DNA of 64,000 nucleotides from Elusimicrobia bacterium RIFOXYB2_FULL_49_7. Lineage in GTDB: Bacteria; Fibrobacterota; OXYB2-FULL-49-7. The stretch lies in NCBI GenBank assembly GCA_001800515.1, contig MGVN01000051.1, positions 1-64,000 on the forward strand, given 5' to 3'. A program made the position numbers and the translations under genes. Of this stretch, positions 49,681 to 58,492 are shown piece by piece; positions within the stretch are counted from its first letter, which is position 1; each line of letters starts with the position of its first letter. Below the pieces are notes generated by a model. That model was not told the origin of the DNA, did no database searches, and saw only the letters and a list, made by a program, of their open reading frames with translations.

Positions 49681-50257
49681 CCTTTTTTCTTTTCTAAAAG
49701 AAATAAAAAAGTGGAATAAAACCATTAATCTTATTTCTTCTCATGATCTGAATTTCCTTTTTTCGAGACATTATCTTGATTCAAGAGCCCTGTTCGACAA
49801 AATCCCCCCTCATTCAAGAATCATTGATATTGGTTCCGGAAATGGATTTCCAGCAATCCCATTAGCCATTTTTAGACCGGATATTGAAGTTATTTCGGTT
49901 GAGGCACAACAAAAAAAAGCTGTTTTTCTTTCAAATTGTCAGCAGATGTTATCTTTAAATAATTATCAAGTTATAAACACTCGAATTGAAGATCTTTCGG
50001 CTGTATATAGAAATAGTTTTTCATTTATAACAGCAAGAGCTTTTTCAGATATAAACAATATTATTCTTTTAACAAATATATATGCTCAAAAAATATGTAA
50101 TTATATTATATTCAATTCATTACACAATATTGATATCTCTACCGTTCAAACCCGTTTTAAACTAGTTATCAACATTGTTCAAGAATATGTTTATTATTTA
50201 CCAGATAATATAAAAAGGACTTTGACCCATTTTTCTGCTGAAAAAAAGAGTGTTTAA
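49658..50257 (+). CDS. rsmG: 16S rRNA m7G527 methyltransferase RsmG
   Basis: A 199-residue Rossmann-fold SAM methyltransferase with the family start FSFLKEIKKWNKTINLISS, RHYLDSRAL, the SAM motif IDIGSGNGFPAIPLAI and VEAQQKKAVFL, then FITARAFSD in place of the usual RA. It methylates G527 of 16S rRNA. The C-terminal quarter (IQ-rich, YVYYLPDNIKRTLTHF) is weakly conserved. It overlaps mnmG by 23 bp. Like its neighbour it is AT-rich. Confidence 0.93.
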   Translation: MICEKEINLFSFLKEIKKWNKTINLISSHDLNFLFSRHYLDSRALFDKIPPHSRIIDIGSGNGFPAIPLAIFRPDIEVISVEAQQKKAVFLSNCQQMLSLNNYQVINTRIEDLSAVYRNSFSFITARAFSDINNIILLTNIYAQKICNYIIFNSLHNIDISTVQTRFKLVINIVQEYVYYLPDNIKRTLTHFSAEKKSV

Positions 50258-50275
50258 TTTCCTTTTATTATCATG

Positions 50276-50286
50276 TATTATATTTT
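50276..50286 (+). promoter_or_regulatory. -10-like element upstream of parA
   Basis: TATTATATTTT, identical to the minus-strand sequence at the promoter of the lipoprotein operon (32633-32623). It is 30 bases before the parA ATG. Confidence 0.4.
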
Positions 50287-50316
50287 ATATTTACTCTTCT
50301 TTTAAAATTACATAAA

Positions 50317-51129
50317 ATGGCCAAAATTATTGCTATTGCTAATCAAAAAGGTGGTGTTGGTAAAACCACTACTGCGGTTAATCTTTCCGCATCCTTATCC
50401 GTCTTGGAAAAACATACCCTCCTTCTTGACATGGACCCACAAGGAAACGCCACAACCGGATTGGGGATCAATAAAGCGGATCTTGAATACTCTATCTATG
50501 ATTTTCTCTTTCTTGACGAAGAAAACGAAACGGTTTCCCGTGAAACCATTGAACGCTGTATTATCAAGTCTAATTTATCAAGTGGGGCCTCCTTTTTGGA
50601 TATTTTACCCGCCAATTCCGATTTGGTCAGTGCTGAATATGAATTATTTAAGGTGATGGCTCGCGAATTTCAACTTAAACGATCCCTGTCCCACATCAAA
50701 GATGCATATGAATTTATCATCATTGATTGCCCCCCCTCCCTTTCTGTTCTTACTCTGAATGCCTTGGCAGCCGCGGATTCCGTACTTATCCCCATCCAAT
50801 GCGAATTCTATGCATTGGAAGGATTGGCGGAACTTCTTAACACTATCCGGACCGTCCAAAAAACGCTTAACAACAATCTTTCCATCGAAGGAGCGCTTTT
50901 AACGATGTACGACGGCCGCCTGAATTTGAGCAAGCAAGTTGCCAATGATGTTAAGGAGTATTTTAAGGAAAAGGTTTTTCAGGCCGTGATTACCCGTAAT
51001 GTCAAGCTATCCGAAGCGCCCAGTTCCGGCAAACCCATTTTGGAATATGATATCGTTAGTTCAGGTTCCGAAAATTACTTTCAACTGGCAGAGGAGATCA
51101 TCAATCGTCATGGAAAAGAACAGCCGTAA
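50317..51129 (+). CDS. parA: Chromosome partitioning ATPase ParA (Soj)
   Basis: A 270-residue Walker-type ATPase with the deviant Walker A KGGVGKTTTAVNL (11-23), LLDMDPQGNATTGLG, and IIDCPPSLSVLTLNAL. ParA dimers on nucleoid DNA draw ParB-parS complexes apart after replication. It returns to the GC content of the rest of the window after the AT-rich mnmG/rsmG stretch. parB overlaps its end by 20 bp. A second parS-like palindrome lies inside the coding region at 50533. Confidence 0.96.
   Translation: MAKIIAIANQKGGVGKTTTAVNLSASLSVLEKHTLLLDMDPQGNATTGLGINKADLEYSIYDFLFLDEENETVSRETIERCIIKSNLSSGASFLDILPANSDLVSAEYELFKVMAREFQLKRSLSHIKDAYEFIIIDCPPSLSVLTLNALAAADSVLIPIQCEFYALEGLAELLNTIRTVQKTLNNNLSIEGALLTMYDGRLNLSKQVANDVKEYFKEKVFQAVITRNVKLSEAPSSGKPILEYDIVSSGSENYFQLAEEIINRHGKEQP
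50533..50546. promoter_or_regulatory. Second parS-like site inside parA
   Basis: GTTTCCCGTGAAAC differs from the parS core by one base (A to C at position 6). It lies within parA, codons for Val-Ser-Arg-Glu-Thr. In many genomes one or more parS sites lie in or near parAB. Confidence 0.75.
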
Positions 51130-52015
51130 GGCTCTTCATCGAGGGCTTAGCGCCCTTATTTCAAATATCAACGGCAGCTCTTCTTCTAATGCCGAACAAT
51201 CTTCCGCATCGGGGAACTCCTCCCCCATTGATCTTTCCCCTCGGGAATTACCTCTCGCCAGTATTTTAAAGAATCCATTTCAACCTCGCCTTTCTTTTGA
51301 CAAAGAAGACCTTGATAATCTTAAAGAATCCATCCAGATTCACGGAATTATTGAACCCATTATTGTTCGACAATCCAAAGGTGGTTATGAAATCATTGCC
51401 GGCGAAAGACGGTTTCGCGCGGCCAAGGAATTGGGCCTTGAAACCGTTCCGGTTCTTATTCGAGAAAAGGTTTCAGATCGTGAACTAAAAATTCTTGCAT
51501 TGGTTGAAAATCTTCAACGCGCTGATTTAAACGACATTGAAATAGCCATGGGTTACCATGAACTCATCAATTCCCATCAGTATACCCATGAGCAATTAGC
51601 CAAGGATGTGGGCAAAAGCCGCTCCTTTATTAGTAATACGCTTCGTCTTCTTAAATTGCCCGAGCATATCAAAGATGCGGTGTTTAATCGACAACTTTCC
51701 GCAGGCCATGCCCGTGCTCTGCTTGCTCTGGAAAAGGAAGCAGATATGGAAAAGTTGTTTCAGCGTATTATCAAACAAGGTTTAAATGTCCGCCAAACAG
51801 AAGAGCTCGTCGGGCCTTCTTCTAAAAAAAAGGCGGAGGTTAAACCGCTAAGCGAGCAATCATTTGATTGTATTGAATTGGAAAACAAACTAACACATTT
51901 TTTTGGCAGTAAAGTTTCCATTCAAAGTAATAAAGGCAAGAAGGGACGTATTATTTTTTCTTTTTCCGACATAGAAGATCTTAACCGCATCGTTTCTTTA
52001 ATGCGCCTAACATGA
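51110..52015 (+). CDS. parB: Chromosome partitioning protein ParB (Spo0J)
   Basis: A 301-residue protein. I start at the ATG at 51110 because the product then opens MEKNSRKALHRGLSALI, the ParA-stimulating N-terminal motif of ParB. The CTPase/ParB domain has NPFQPR and GERRFRAAKELGL (the arginine-rich CTP and DNA-clamp motif) and ENLQRADLNDIE. The HTH is THEQLAKDVGKSRSFISNTLRLLKLP, and a C-terminal dimerisation domain follows. It loads at the parS sites at 47797 and 50533 and spreads as a CTP-dependent clamp. It overlaps the M23 gene by 4 bp. Confidence 0.96.
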   Translation: MEKNSRKALHRGLSALISNINGSSSSNAEQSSASGNSSPIDLSPRELPLASILKNPFQPRLSFDKEDLDNLKESIQIHGIIEPIIVRQSKGGYEIIAGERRFRAAKELGLETVPVLIREKVSDRELKILALVENLQRADLNDIEIAMGYHELINSHQYTHEQLAKDVGKSRSFISNTLRLLKLPEHIKDAVFNRQLSAGHARALLALEKEADMEKLFQRIIKQGLNVRQTEELVGPSSKKKAEVKPLSEQSFDCIELENKLTHFFGSKVSIQSNKGKKGRIIFSFSDIEDLNRIVSLMRLT

Positions 52016-52857
52016 AAAAACGGGACTCTGTCATTACTATTCTTCTGGTAAGAAGCGCCGGCCAGGAAATAATCAGTTTAAAACTGCATACCGCAGTTAT
52101 CAAACTTCTTCTGGTACTTTTCATTGTATTTACTATTTCCCTGGTTTTTTTTGCAGGGTATTACAATCGTATCTCAGCAAAGGTTTTTTTCATCAAAAAT
52201 GTTCTTCTTGAAAATAAGGAATTAAAGGACAAAACCTATCGAATTGATATGATCAATCAAGAGCTCTCACGTCTTAAAGGATTTGAGAAAAAACTAAAAA
52301 TCGTCACCCGCCATAATGAAGATGAACGCTCAGCACCCACCTTGCCCAATAAAAAAGCGCTTGAAAACCAGTCGGATACCAGTTTGGATGAATTTGTAGA
52401 ACACATTAAACTTCGTCGGAATCTAAGCTATCTTTCCATTCAAGACGATGCGCTAAAACGGAAGCGTATGGTGGAATCTATTCCTAATATTTTTCCTGTG
52501 GACGGATGGATCTCTCGCGGATTTGAAAAACCGACGGACAAATCAAAGAAAAGTCATCTCGGATTGGATATTGCGGCAGCATCGGATTCGCGCATCAAGG
52601 CATCTGCTCCCGGGATTGTCACTTTTTCCGGTTGGAACAATGATTTTGGCAACTTGGTCGAAATAGACCACGGACATGGTTTTGTGACACGATACGGTCA
52701 TTGCTCGCGTGTCCTGGTGAGAAAAGGAGATTTAGTGGATAGAAGTCAAACCATTGCATTTGTGGGCAGTTCCGGACGTTCATCAGCGCCGCATCTTCAT
52801 TTTGAAATCATCAAAGACGGCGTACCAGAAGACGCCCTACTGTATCTTTACAAATAG
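52012..52857 (+). CDS. Membrane-anchored M23 (LytM) peptidoglycan endopeptidase
   Basis: A 281-residue bitopic protein: cytoplasmic tail, transmembrane helix at about 25-47, a periplasmic coiled-coil (about 60-100) and a C-terminal LytM domain. Zinc-site residues are His and Asp in HLGLDIAA and the His pair in HLHFE; the general-base His is in DHGHGFVTRYGHCS. All are present, so it should cleave peptide cross-links. It is coupled to parB and followed by bactofilin, the arrangement of cell-shape modules (Csd1/CcmA-like) in curved and helical bacteria. Confidence 0.9.
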   Translation: MKKRDSVITILLVRSAGQEIISLKLHTAVIKLLLVLFIVFTISLVFFAGYYNRISAKVFFIKNVLLENKELKDKTYRIDMINQELSRLKGFEKKLKIVTRHNEDERSAPTLPNKKALENQSDTSLDEFVEHIKLRRNLSYLSIQDDALKRKRMVESIPNIFPVDGWISRGFEKPTDKSKKSHLGLDIAAASDSRIKASAPGIVTFSGWNNDFGNLVEIDHGHGFVTRYGHCSRVLVRKGDLVDRSQTIAFVGSSGRSSAPHLHFEIIKDGVPEDALLYLYK

Positions 52858-52877
52858 ATCAATCGAAAGGAAATATA

Positions 52878-53243
52878 ATGGCAGACAAGAACAACATCTC
52901 CGGAAAAGGCTTACATACGGTCATCGGTGCGGGAACAACCATTGAAGGTACGATCAAAGTGGAACACGATATCCGCATAGACGGGGATATCAAGGGAAAA
53001 CTCATCATTGCCGGTGATTTGATTGTCGGTTCAACGGGGATCATTGAAGCGGACGTGGATGTCCGCTCCGCCCGTCTGGGCGGTCGTGTGGTGGGCAATA
53101 TGAATGCCCGGGAACGTATTGAACTGGAGGAAAGCGCCTCTGTTCAAGGCGATATCCGGACCAAAGATTTGGTCATTAATGAAGGAGCTGTTTTTCAAGG
53201 AAACTGTGCCATGCAAAACGAACGCACCAATGGAAAGGCATAA
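52878..53243 (+). CDS. Bactofilin
   Basis: A 121-residue protein with a central DUF583 beta-helix (TVIGAGTTIEGTIKVEHDIRIDGDIKGKLIIAGDLIVGSTGIIEADVDVRSARLGGRVVGN...) built from short repeats, flanked by short disordered tails. Bactofilins polymerise without nucleotide on the inner-membrane surface and position wall hydrolases or ParAB. A good ribosome site (GAAAGGAAA) precedes it. It lies 20 bp after the M23 gene and overlaps the protease gene by 1 bp. Confidence 0.95.
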   Translation: MADKNNISGKGLHTVIGAGTTIEGTIKVEHDIRIDGDIKGKLIIAGDLIVGSTGIIEADVDVRSARLGGRVVGNMNARERIELEESASVQGDIRTKDLVINEGAVFQGNCAMQNERTNGKA

Positions 53244-54433
53244 TGACCAAACGAGTTATTATCCTTTTTACCGTTGCTCTGGCTTTTCTGGGAGGCATCT
53301 ATTTTGAAAAGACAAGGAAGAATTATTCATCCTCGTTAAAATCCGATTCTCTTGGTCAAACAACTTCTTTTACAACGCCGATTATTTCTTCAGCTATGAC
53401 ACCCGTTAATGCGGTCGATCCCTCTACTTCGACAAATCCCCGCCGTAATTTTTTAGTACAAGCGGTTGAAAAAGCCTCTCCTTCCGTTGTTTTTATCGGC
53501 GTGACGCAAATCCAGGTGGTACGAAGTCCATTTTATGATGATCCTTTTTTCCGGCAATTTTTTCCCCCTTCTTATCAGGAATTCCGTTCCATGGGATCCG
53601 GTGTCCTGGTCACGGAAAACGGCTATATCGTGACTAATTATCATGTCGTTGATCAAGCCAACCGTATTGAAATACATCTTCAAGATGGGCGCTCATTTCA
53701 AGCTTCCTTAAAAGGGGCGGATCCCTATACAGACCTGGCCATTCTTAAAATAAACGCACCCCATCTGCCTGCCATTTCCTTGGCTGAAAATGATTCCCTC
53801 ATGATAGGAGAGTGGTCGATTGCCATCGGCAATCCTTTTGGAGCATTAATAAAAGACAATAAACCGACGGTCACGGTAGGCGTGATCAGTGCCGTGAAAC
53901 GCGATTTTACAAGGGAAAGCGGTATCGGGACCCGCTACCGCAGCATGATCCAAACCGATGCGGCCATTAATCCCGGCAACAGCGGCGGTGCGCTCATCAA
54001 TGTTTTAGGAGAATTAATAGGCATTAACACCTTTATCTTTAGTCAAAACAACAGCGGGAATGTAGGCGTGGGTTTTGCCATTCCGGTGGGTCGGGTGAAT
54101 AAAACATTGAAGGAGATTATCCGGTACGGCAAAATTCGATCCTTCTACACCGGCATCTCCGTACAGAATATCGATCAGATTATTGCGCAACATTTGGGAC
54201 TTAAACAACCCATGGGTGTTCTGATTAACCGTATTGAAAAAAATAGTCCCGGAAAAAAAGGGGGTCTTAAAACCGGAGATGTCATTCTACGCGTGGACGA
54301 TTATGAAGTCATCAACACAGAAAGCATCAATGATTTGTTCAATCAATATCTTCCAAGTGATACGGTCGGACTGATGATTCTTAGGGATAAAAAAGAGACC
54401 CTAAAAAACTTGGTATTGGAAAGCCGCGAATAA
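53243..54433 (+). CDS. HtrA/Deg-family periplasmic serine protease
   Basis: A 396-residue protein anchored by one N-terminal transmembrane helix (about 5-20). The trypsin-like domain has the catalytic triad His134 (TNYHVV), Asp164 (TDLAILKI) and Ser247 (GNSGGAL). A single PDZ domain (about 300-390) follows, as in DegS/HtrA of many phyla. It degrades or senses misfolded envelope proteins. Start ATG at 53243 overlaps the bactofilin stop (TAATG). It is the last gene of the parAB-M23-bactofilin run and converges with the transglycosylase gene. Confidence 0.94.
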   Translation: MTKRVIILFTVALAFLGGIYFEKTRKNYSSSLKSDSLGQTTSFTTPIISSAMTPVNAVDPSTSTNPRRNFLVQAVEKASPSVVFIGVTQIQVVRSPFYDDPFFRQFFPPSYQEFRSMGSGVLVTENGYIVTNYHVVDQANRIEIHLQDGRSFQASLKGADPYTDLAILKINAPHLPAISLAENDSLMIGEWSIAIGNPFGALIKDNKPTVTVGVISAVKRDFTRESGIGTRYRSMIQTDAAINPGNSGGALINVLGELIGINTFIFSQNNSGNVGVGFAIPVGRVNKTLKEIIRYGKIRSFYTGISVQNIDQIIAQHLGLKQPMGVLINRIEKNSPGKKGGLKTGDVILRVDDYEVINTESINDLFNQYLPSDTVGLMILRDKKETLKNLVLESRE

Positions 54434-54452
54434 ACGTTTTTCTTTTAAGATC

Positions 54453-56639
54453 TCAGTGAGACCAAATAAAACGGTATATCCAATAATTCTGAAGGCATTT
54501 TTTAACATATCCGCGTGTTTCAGTATAACCTATTTCTTCAATAAACCCATCTTCATCCACCGTACTTTGTTCTTTTTTCCAACGTAAAGCGGCATTGGCA
54601 CCGGCATTATAAGCTGCAAAGACCAATTCCCAGTGGCCCTGGAATTGTTTCCGGAGTTTATCCACATGGTGAGTCCCGAGACGGATATTGTAAAAAGGAT
54701 GAAAAAGAGAATCCTTCGAAAACAGGACGCTCATATCGCATGCCTCTGTTTTAGCTGTTGCAGGCATCAGTTGCATGAGGCCGATGGCGCCTGCAAAGGA
54801 AAAGGCGCGCGGATGATAAGCTGATTCCTGTCGGATAAGCGAATGGATATAAAGCGGATCCATTCCATATTTGGCGCATTCCAATTCCACCACTTCACCA
54901 AAATAACGGGGATAAAAAGTTTGAATAACCGGACCAGGTAAAAAACGGTAATCCGATGATGGGAGCTTGGTTATCAGATTTCTTGACAATCTGTGTGCTT
55001 CCCGGAAAAAACCTCGCGATTCGTAGGTTTTAATCAGGTGATACTGAAAAAGATAATCCCGTTCCAAAAAGCGTTCCACAGGCTTCAATTCCCGCAAAGC
55101 AAAATCAGAAAGCCCGCAATCCAGCAATAACAAACCGCGTTCATAAGCCTTTATCACTATCTCAGGAAATTTATCGGGAAAGCTTTTCCTATAATTTTTT
55201 AATGAAAGAAAAAACGGCCGAATGGAAGTCTCGGGTGCCGGGCTAAGCCGATCTGCCAGAGAATCCTCCTTTAATTCCCGCAGACGGGAAAGGGCTCGGA
55301 AAGCATAATAGGAAAGAGGGTTATTTTCCACGCACCGTATCAACCAAAACGGAACCGAGTCTCTTTCATTGATTTCAAAATGAACCTTTGCAGACCAATA
55401 ATAAGCAGCGGACACTTCCTCACTGCCATTGGCAAAAGCGCTTTCCTTCTGCCAGACCGCGAGAGCCGAATCTTTTTTATTGTTTTTGTAATGACAGTAA
55501 CCCATTCTAAAAAATGCCTTATCCGCCATATTGCCCGACGGATATTGTTTGACAATACGCTTGAAATAAAAGACCGCGTATGGATATTCTTTTTTTTCTT
55601 CATGGGTTCGTCCGATATCCCATAAAATATTTTCACACATTCTGCTTTTCGGATATAAAGCGAGATACTCCAGATATTTAGCTCGGGCAGCGGATGTTTT
55701 CTTGAGTTTGGACAGAGAGCGAGCGATAAAAAGAGTGGAAAAGGAAGAGGGGCCCTTTTCCTTTTCTAATTGTTTGAGATACCGGAGAACATATTGATAA
55801 TTCCCCTTTTGATAGTTCCCTTTAGCCAATAACATTAGAAAACGAGAGCGGAAAGCAGGTTCTTTTTTCAGGAATGTTTCACATAAAACCAGCACTTCCG
55901 TTGTTTGGCGTTTATCCAAACGGTTTTTTGCCAAAATATAGGCTTTTTCACCATTCAATACTGCTTGTTTGTTTTTCAGAAGAGTATCACAAAGACGGAG
56001 AGCACTGTCTGCAAAAGGGGAGGAAGGGTCTTTTCGAAGAATATCGATATAATAATTTAAAGCGGTTTGAAATCGGCCGGCTTCCCGGTTTTTTTGACCG
56101 GCAAGAAAAAGCAGATCCGAATCGCGCCGCTTGTTCAATAGTTTTCCTAAAAAGGAAAAATAAACCGTATCCGTATACGGTAAACCTGCTTCCAAAAGAT
56201 CCATCCCGGCAACGACAGACAGATCCGGTTCTTCTTTCAAAGTACAGAGTTCCTGATACAATAGAAGCGCTTCCTGGAAGCGGCCTGCTTTTAAAACAGC
56301 GTACAATTCCCAATATTTGGCATAATTGACAAGACGGCCTTTCTGAGAAAAGGATTTTTTAAAAAACAAACCTGCTTTTTCCATATTTCCCGACCTGAAC
56401 CATGCCAGTCCTTCTTTTAACACGATTGCGCCCGAATCAACCGGAAAGACATATCCTAAATTTTCCCCATAACGGGTATAAACGGATGGAAGAGAGATGT
56501 CCGGATAGATTTCCGCCTGCCAGGCTTCGATTTTTTGCTCGTTTTGGGCGTCGGTTGAAATCTGTTCTTCTTCCAGGGAAAAATCCTTGGGAGATTGGGC
56601 ATAAGAGACGAATGAAAACAGCAAGAGTAAAAGGATCAT
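54453..56639 (-). CDS. Soluble lytic murein transglycosylase with TPR repeats
   Basis: A 728-residue secreted protein. A signal peptide (ILLLLLFSFVSYAQS) is followed by about 550 residues of tetratricopeptide-like helical repeats (for example YLEYLALYPKSRMCENILWDIGRTHEEKKEYPYAVFYFKRIVKQYPSG) and a C-terminal SLT (GH23) domain: YGMDPLYIHSLIRQESAYHPRAFSFAGAIGLMQLMPATA, whose first Glu (RQES) is catalytic. It cleaves peptidoglycan glycan strands with anhydro-ring formation. The superhelical N-terminal part corresponds to the Slt70 U-domain. It is on the opposite strand to the parAB operon. Confidence 0.92.
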   Translation of the reverse strand: MILLLLLFSFVSYAQSPKDFSLEEEQISTDAQNEQKIEAWQAEIYPDISLPSVYTRYGENLGYVFPVDSGAIVLKEGLAWFRSGNMEKAGLFFKKSFSQKGRLVNYAKYWELYAVLKAGRFQEALLLYQELCTLKEEPDLSVVAGMDLLEAGLPYTDTVYFSFLGKLLNKRRDSDLLFLAGQKNREAGRFQTALNYYIDILRKDPSSPFADSALRLCDTLLKNKQAVLNGEKAYILAKNRLDKRQTTEVLVLCETFLKKEPAFRSRFLMLLAKGNYQKGNYQYVLRYLKQLEKEKGPSSFSTLFIARSLSKLKKTSAARAKYLEYLALYPKSRMCENILWDIGRTHEEKKEYPYAVFYFKRIVKQYPSGNMADKAFFRMGYCHYKNNKKDSALAVWQKESAFANGSEEVSAAYYWSAKVHFEINERDSVPFWLIRCVENNPLSYYAFRALSRLRELKEDSLADRLSPAPETSIRPFFLSLKNYRKSFPDKFPEIVIKAYERGLLLLDCGLSDFALRELKPVERFLERDYLFQYHLIKTYESRGFFREAHRLSRNLITKLPSSDYRFLPGPVIQTFYPRYFGEVVELECAKYGMDPLYIHSLIRQESAYHPRAFSFAGAIGLMQLMPATAKTEACDMSVLFSKDSLFHPFYNIRLGTHHVDKLRKQFQGHWELVFAAYNAGANAALRWKKEQSTVDEDGFIEEIGYTETRGYVKKCLQNYWIYRFIWSH

Positions 56640-56678
56640 GGTATAAAGGGAAAAATATACTTTTTCACAGCCGGAAAT

Positions 56679-56697
56679 ATCTTTTATCCTAAAAGAT
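56679..56697. promoter_or_regulatory. Palindrome between divergent genes (possible operator)
   Basis: ATCTTTTA-tcc-TAAAAGAT, perfect 8-bp arms, in the 107-bp gap between the transglycosylase and the Gfo/Idh gene. It could be a regulator site acting on either or both promoters. Confidence 0.45.
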
Positions 56698-56746
56698 AAT
56701 CAATTATATTTTTTTTCTTTGACACCTTTTCAAGGAGCAAACCATC

Positions 56747-57769
56747 ATGAACCGTCCACCCGTTAAATTCGGTGTCATCAGCTACGGCCATTTTTTCAAA
56801 ACCAACTTCATTGTTGCATTCAGGCAATGTCCGGAAGTGGACATCATCGGAGTCTATAACCGCGGTGAGGAACGCCGTTTGCAGGCCGAACAGGACGGCT
56901 TTTTTGCCACCAGCGATTTGGATGAACTGCTGGCCATGCCCGGACTGGAAGCCGTTGCCATCGGATCATCGAATAATGCTCATAAAGAGCATGCTTTAGC
57001 CGCAATTCGTGCCGGCAAACATGTTTTTTGTGAAAAACCATTGGCTCTTTCCTTATCGGATGCAGAGGAAATGGCCGATGCTGCGGAAAAAAGCGGACTC
57101 ATCACCCATGTTAACCATCCGGCCCCTTATTCCGAACAATTCCAAATCATAAAAAAAATACTGGCCGACAACTTGGGCCGACCTTTTCATTGCTGGCTGC
57201 GTTATTCACGCGCTTTTGGTTTATGGAATCAAGGGGCTCGCCATACGGCCGTTGCCCATCCCAAGGAATCCGGCGGCTGGACTTTTCATCACCATTGTCA
57301 TGGCCTGGATGCCGTTTGCGTATTGCTCGGGACCAATGACGTGGAACGTGTTTTTCACATGGAACTAAAAAGTTGCCCGGAAGCGCCCAGCGAGGAAATC
57401 ATCAATTCCTTCATTCAATTTCGAAACGGAACCACCGCCATCCTATCAGATACCACCAGTATCGGATCATTTTTAGATCTCGGCATCCAAGCCGAGAAAG
57501 GGGATCTTCGGGTACTCGACGGACAAGCGACTCTGGTGACCACCGGGCCTTTTGATCCTTCCGGCAGGCCGGGGAACCTTTCATCGCGCATCACCTCCAT
57601 GCCGGTTCCGGAACAAGAAAAAGAAATACCCGTTGTGGCAAAAGCGTTTGCTGACGCGGTCAGGGGCGGGAAGAATGATCTTCTTTCTTTTCGTTTTATC
57701 TGTAATCAGTATCGAATTCTGGATGCCATGAAAAAAAGTGCGGCGATCGGCGATGTTGTTCGGTTATGA
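56747..57769 (+). CDS. Gfo/Idh/MocA-family NAD(P)-dependent oxidoreductase
   Basis: A 340-residue two-domain dehydrogenase. The N-terminal Rossmann domain begins [14 protein letters not shown] (a variant of GxGxxG), with [34 protein letters not shown] containing the family's Glu-Lys-Pro. The C-terminal alpha/beta domain has [15 protein letters not shown], with His/Asp residues where substrate is held. Family members act on sugars, inositols, glucuronates or amino-sugars; the substrate cannot be deduced. A strong ribosome site (AAGGAGC) precedes it. Its stop overlaps the NSS transporter start. Confidence 0.88.
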   Translation: MNRPPVKFGVISYGHFFKTNFIVAFRQCPEVDIIGVYNRGEERRLQAEQDGFFATSDLDELLAMPGLEAVAIGSSNNAHKEHALAAIRAGKHVFCEKPLALSLSDAEEMADAAEKSGLITHVNHPAPYSEQFQIIKKILADNLGRPFHCWLRYSRAFGLWNQGARHTAVAHPKESGGWTFHHHCHGLDAVCVLLGTNDVERVFHMELKSCPEAPSEEIINSFIQFRNGTTAILSDTTSIGSFLDLGIQAEKGDLRVLDGQATLVTTGPFDPSGRPGNLSSRITSMPVPEQEKEIPVVAKAFADAVRGGKNDLLSFRFICNQYRILDAMKKSAAIGDVVRL

Positions 57770-58323
57770 AAGAAAACTGGAGCTCCCGTATCGGTGTGGT
57801 TCTGGCGGTGGCGGGCAGCGCGGTCGGACTCGGTAATTTTATTCGATTTCCAGGGCTTGCGGTCAGTAACGGCGGCGGGGCTTTTTTAATTCCCTATTTC
57901 ATCAGTTTTTTCATTTTGGGCATTCCTCTTTGCTGGATAGAATCCAATCCTGCGCTGCCGGAACAGAATGTAAATAATGCGCTCGGTTTTATGTGGAACC
58001 CCAAATTCGATGTGTTGGCACAGGGTAAGGTCTGGCTTGCGGCAGCCGGACAAATCTTTTTTACCTTGTCCATCGGCTTTGGTCTGATTCTTACCTATGC
58101 AAGTTACGTACGCCGAAACGAAGATGTGGTTCTTTCCGGTTTGACGGCCTCAGCCACCAATGAATTTGCAGAAGTGGTTTTAGGCGGACTTATCACCATT
58201 CCGGATATCATTGTAACGATAATCGGCCTTTTTTTGTTAACCGCATTTATTTTCATTTTGATTCACCTTGCCGGACGGAACTGGTCGCGCAAGACATTAT
58301 ATCTAAAAAGGAGCCACCCATGA
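57766..58323 (+). pseudogene. Internally deleted neurotransmitter:sodium symporter (NSS) gene
   Basis: The 185-residue reading frame starts like an intact NSS transporter ([57 protein letters not shown]1-TM2), then jumps at about residue 60-68 to the segment [12 protein letters not shown]...[27 protein letters not shown] (TM6-7 region), and at about residue 146 jumps again to a last hydrophobic helix. NSS proteins are normally about 440-520 residues, so two in-frame pieces totalling more than half the protein are missing. The frame and its ATGA links to both neighbours are intact. I infer a decayed, non-transporting remnant, though assembly error must be considered. Confidence 0.7.
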
Positions 58324-58466
58324 CACTCGGCGGCTGGATGATGCTGATAATGGCTGTTACCCTTGTCGGTTCGCTGATGACCTTTTGTTTTTATACAATC
58401 CTGACCGAAACAAAGCATAATCATCCAGCCCCGCTGGATATCGATACACATGATCAAGAACGGTAA
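58320..58466 (+). CDS. Small NSS-transporter accessory subunit (MetS-like)
   Basis: A 48-residue membrane peptide: [20 protein letters not shown], then [20 protein letters not shown] and a charged tail. One transmembrane helix (about 5-27) and position directly after an NSS transporter (ATGA overlap) match the small MetS-type subunits that accompany bacterial NSS transporters. It is intact although its partner is deleted. Confidence 0.65.
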   Translation: MTLGGWMMLIMAVTLVGSLMTFCFYTILTETKHNHPAPLDIDTHDQER

Positions 58467-58492
58467 CAGACCCTTACTACGAAGGAGCAACC

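Noticed and set aside
55876..55889. GTTTCACATAAAAC, a parS-like sequence
   Set aside because: Two mismatches to the parS core break the palindrome, and it lies within the transglycosylase coding sequence; probably chance.
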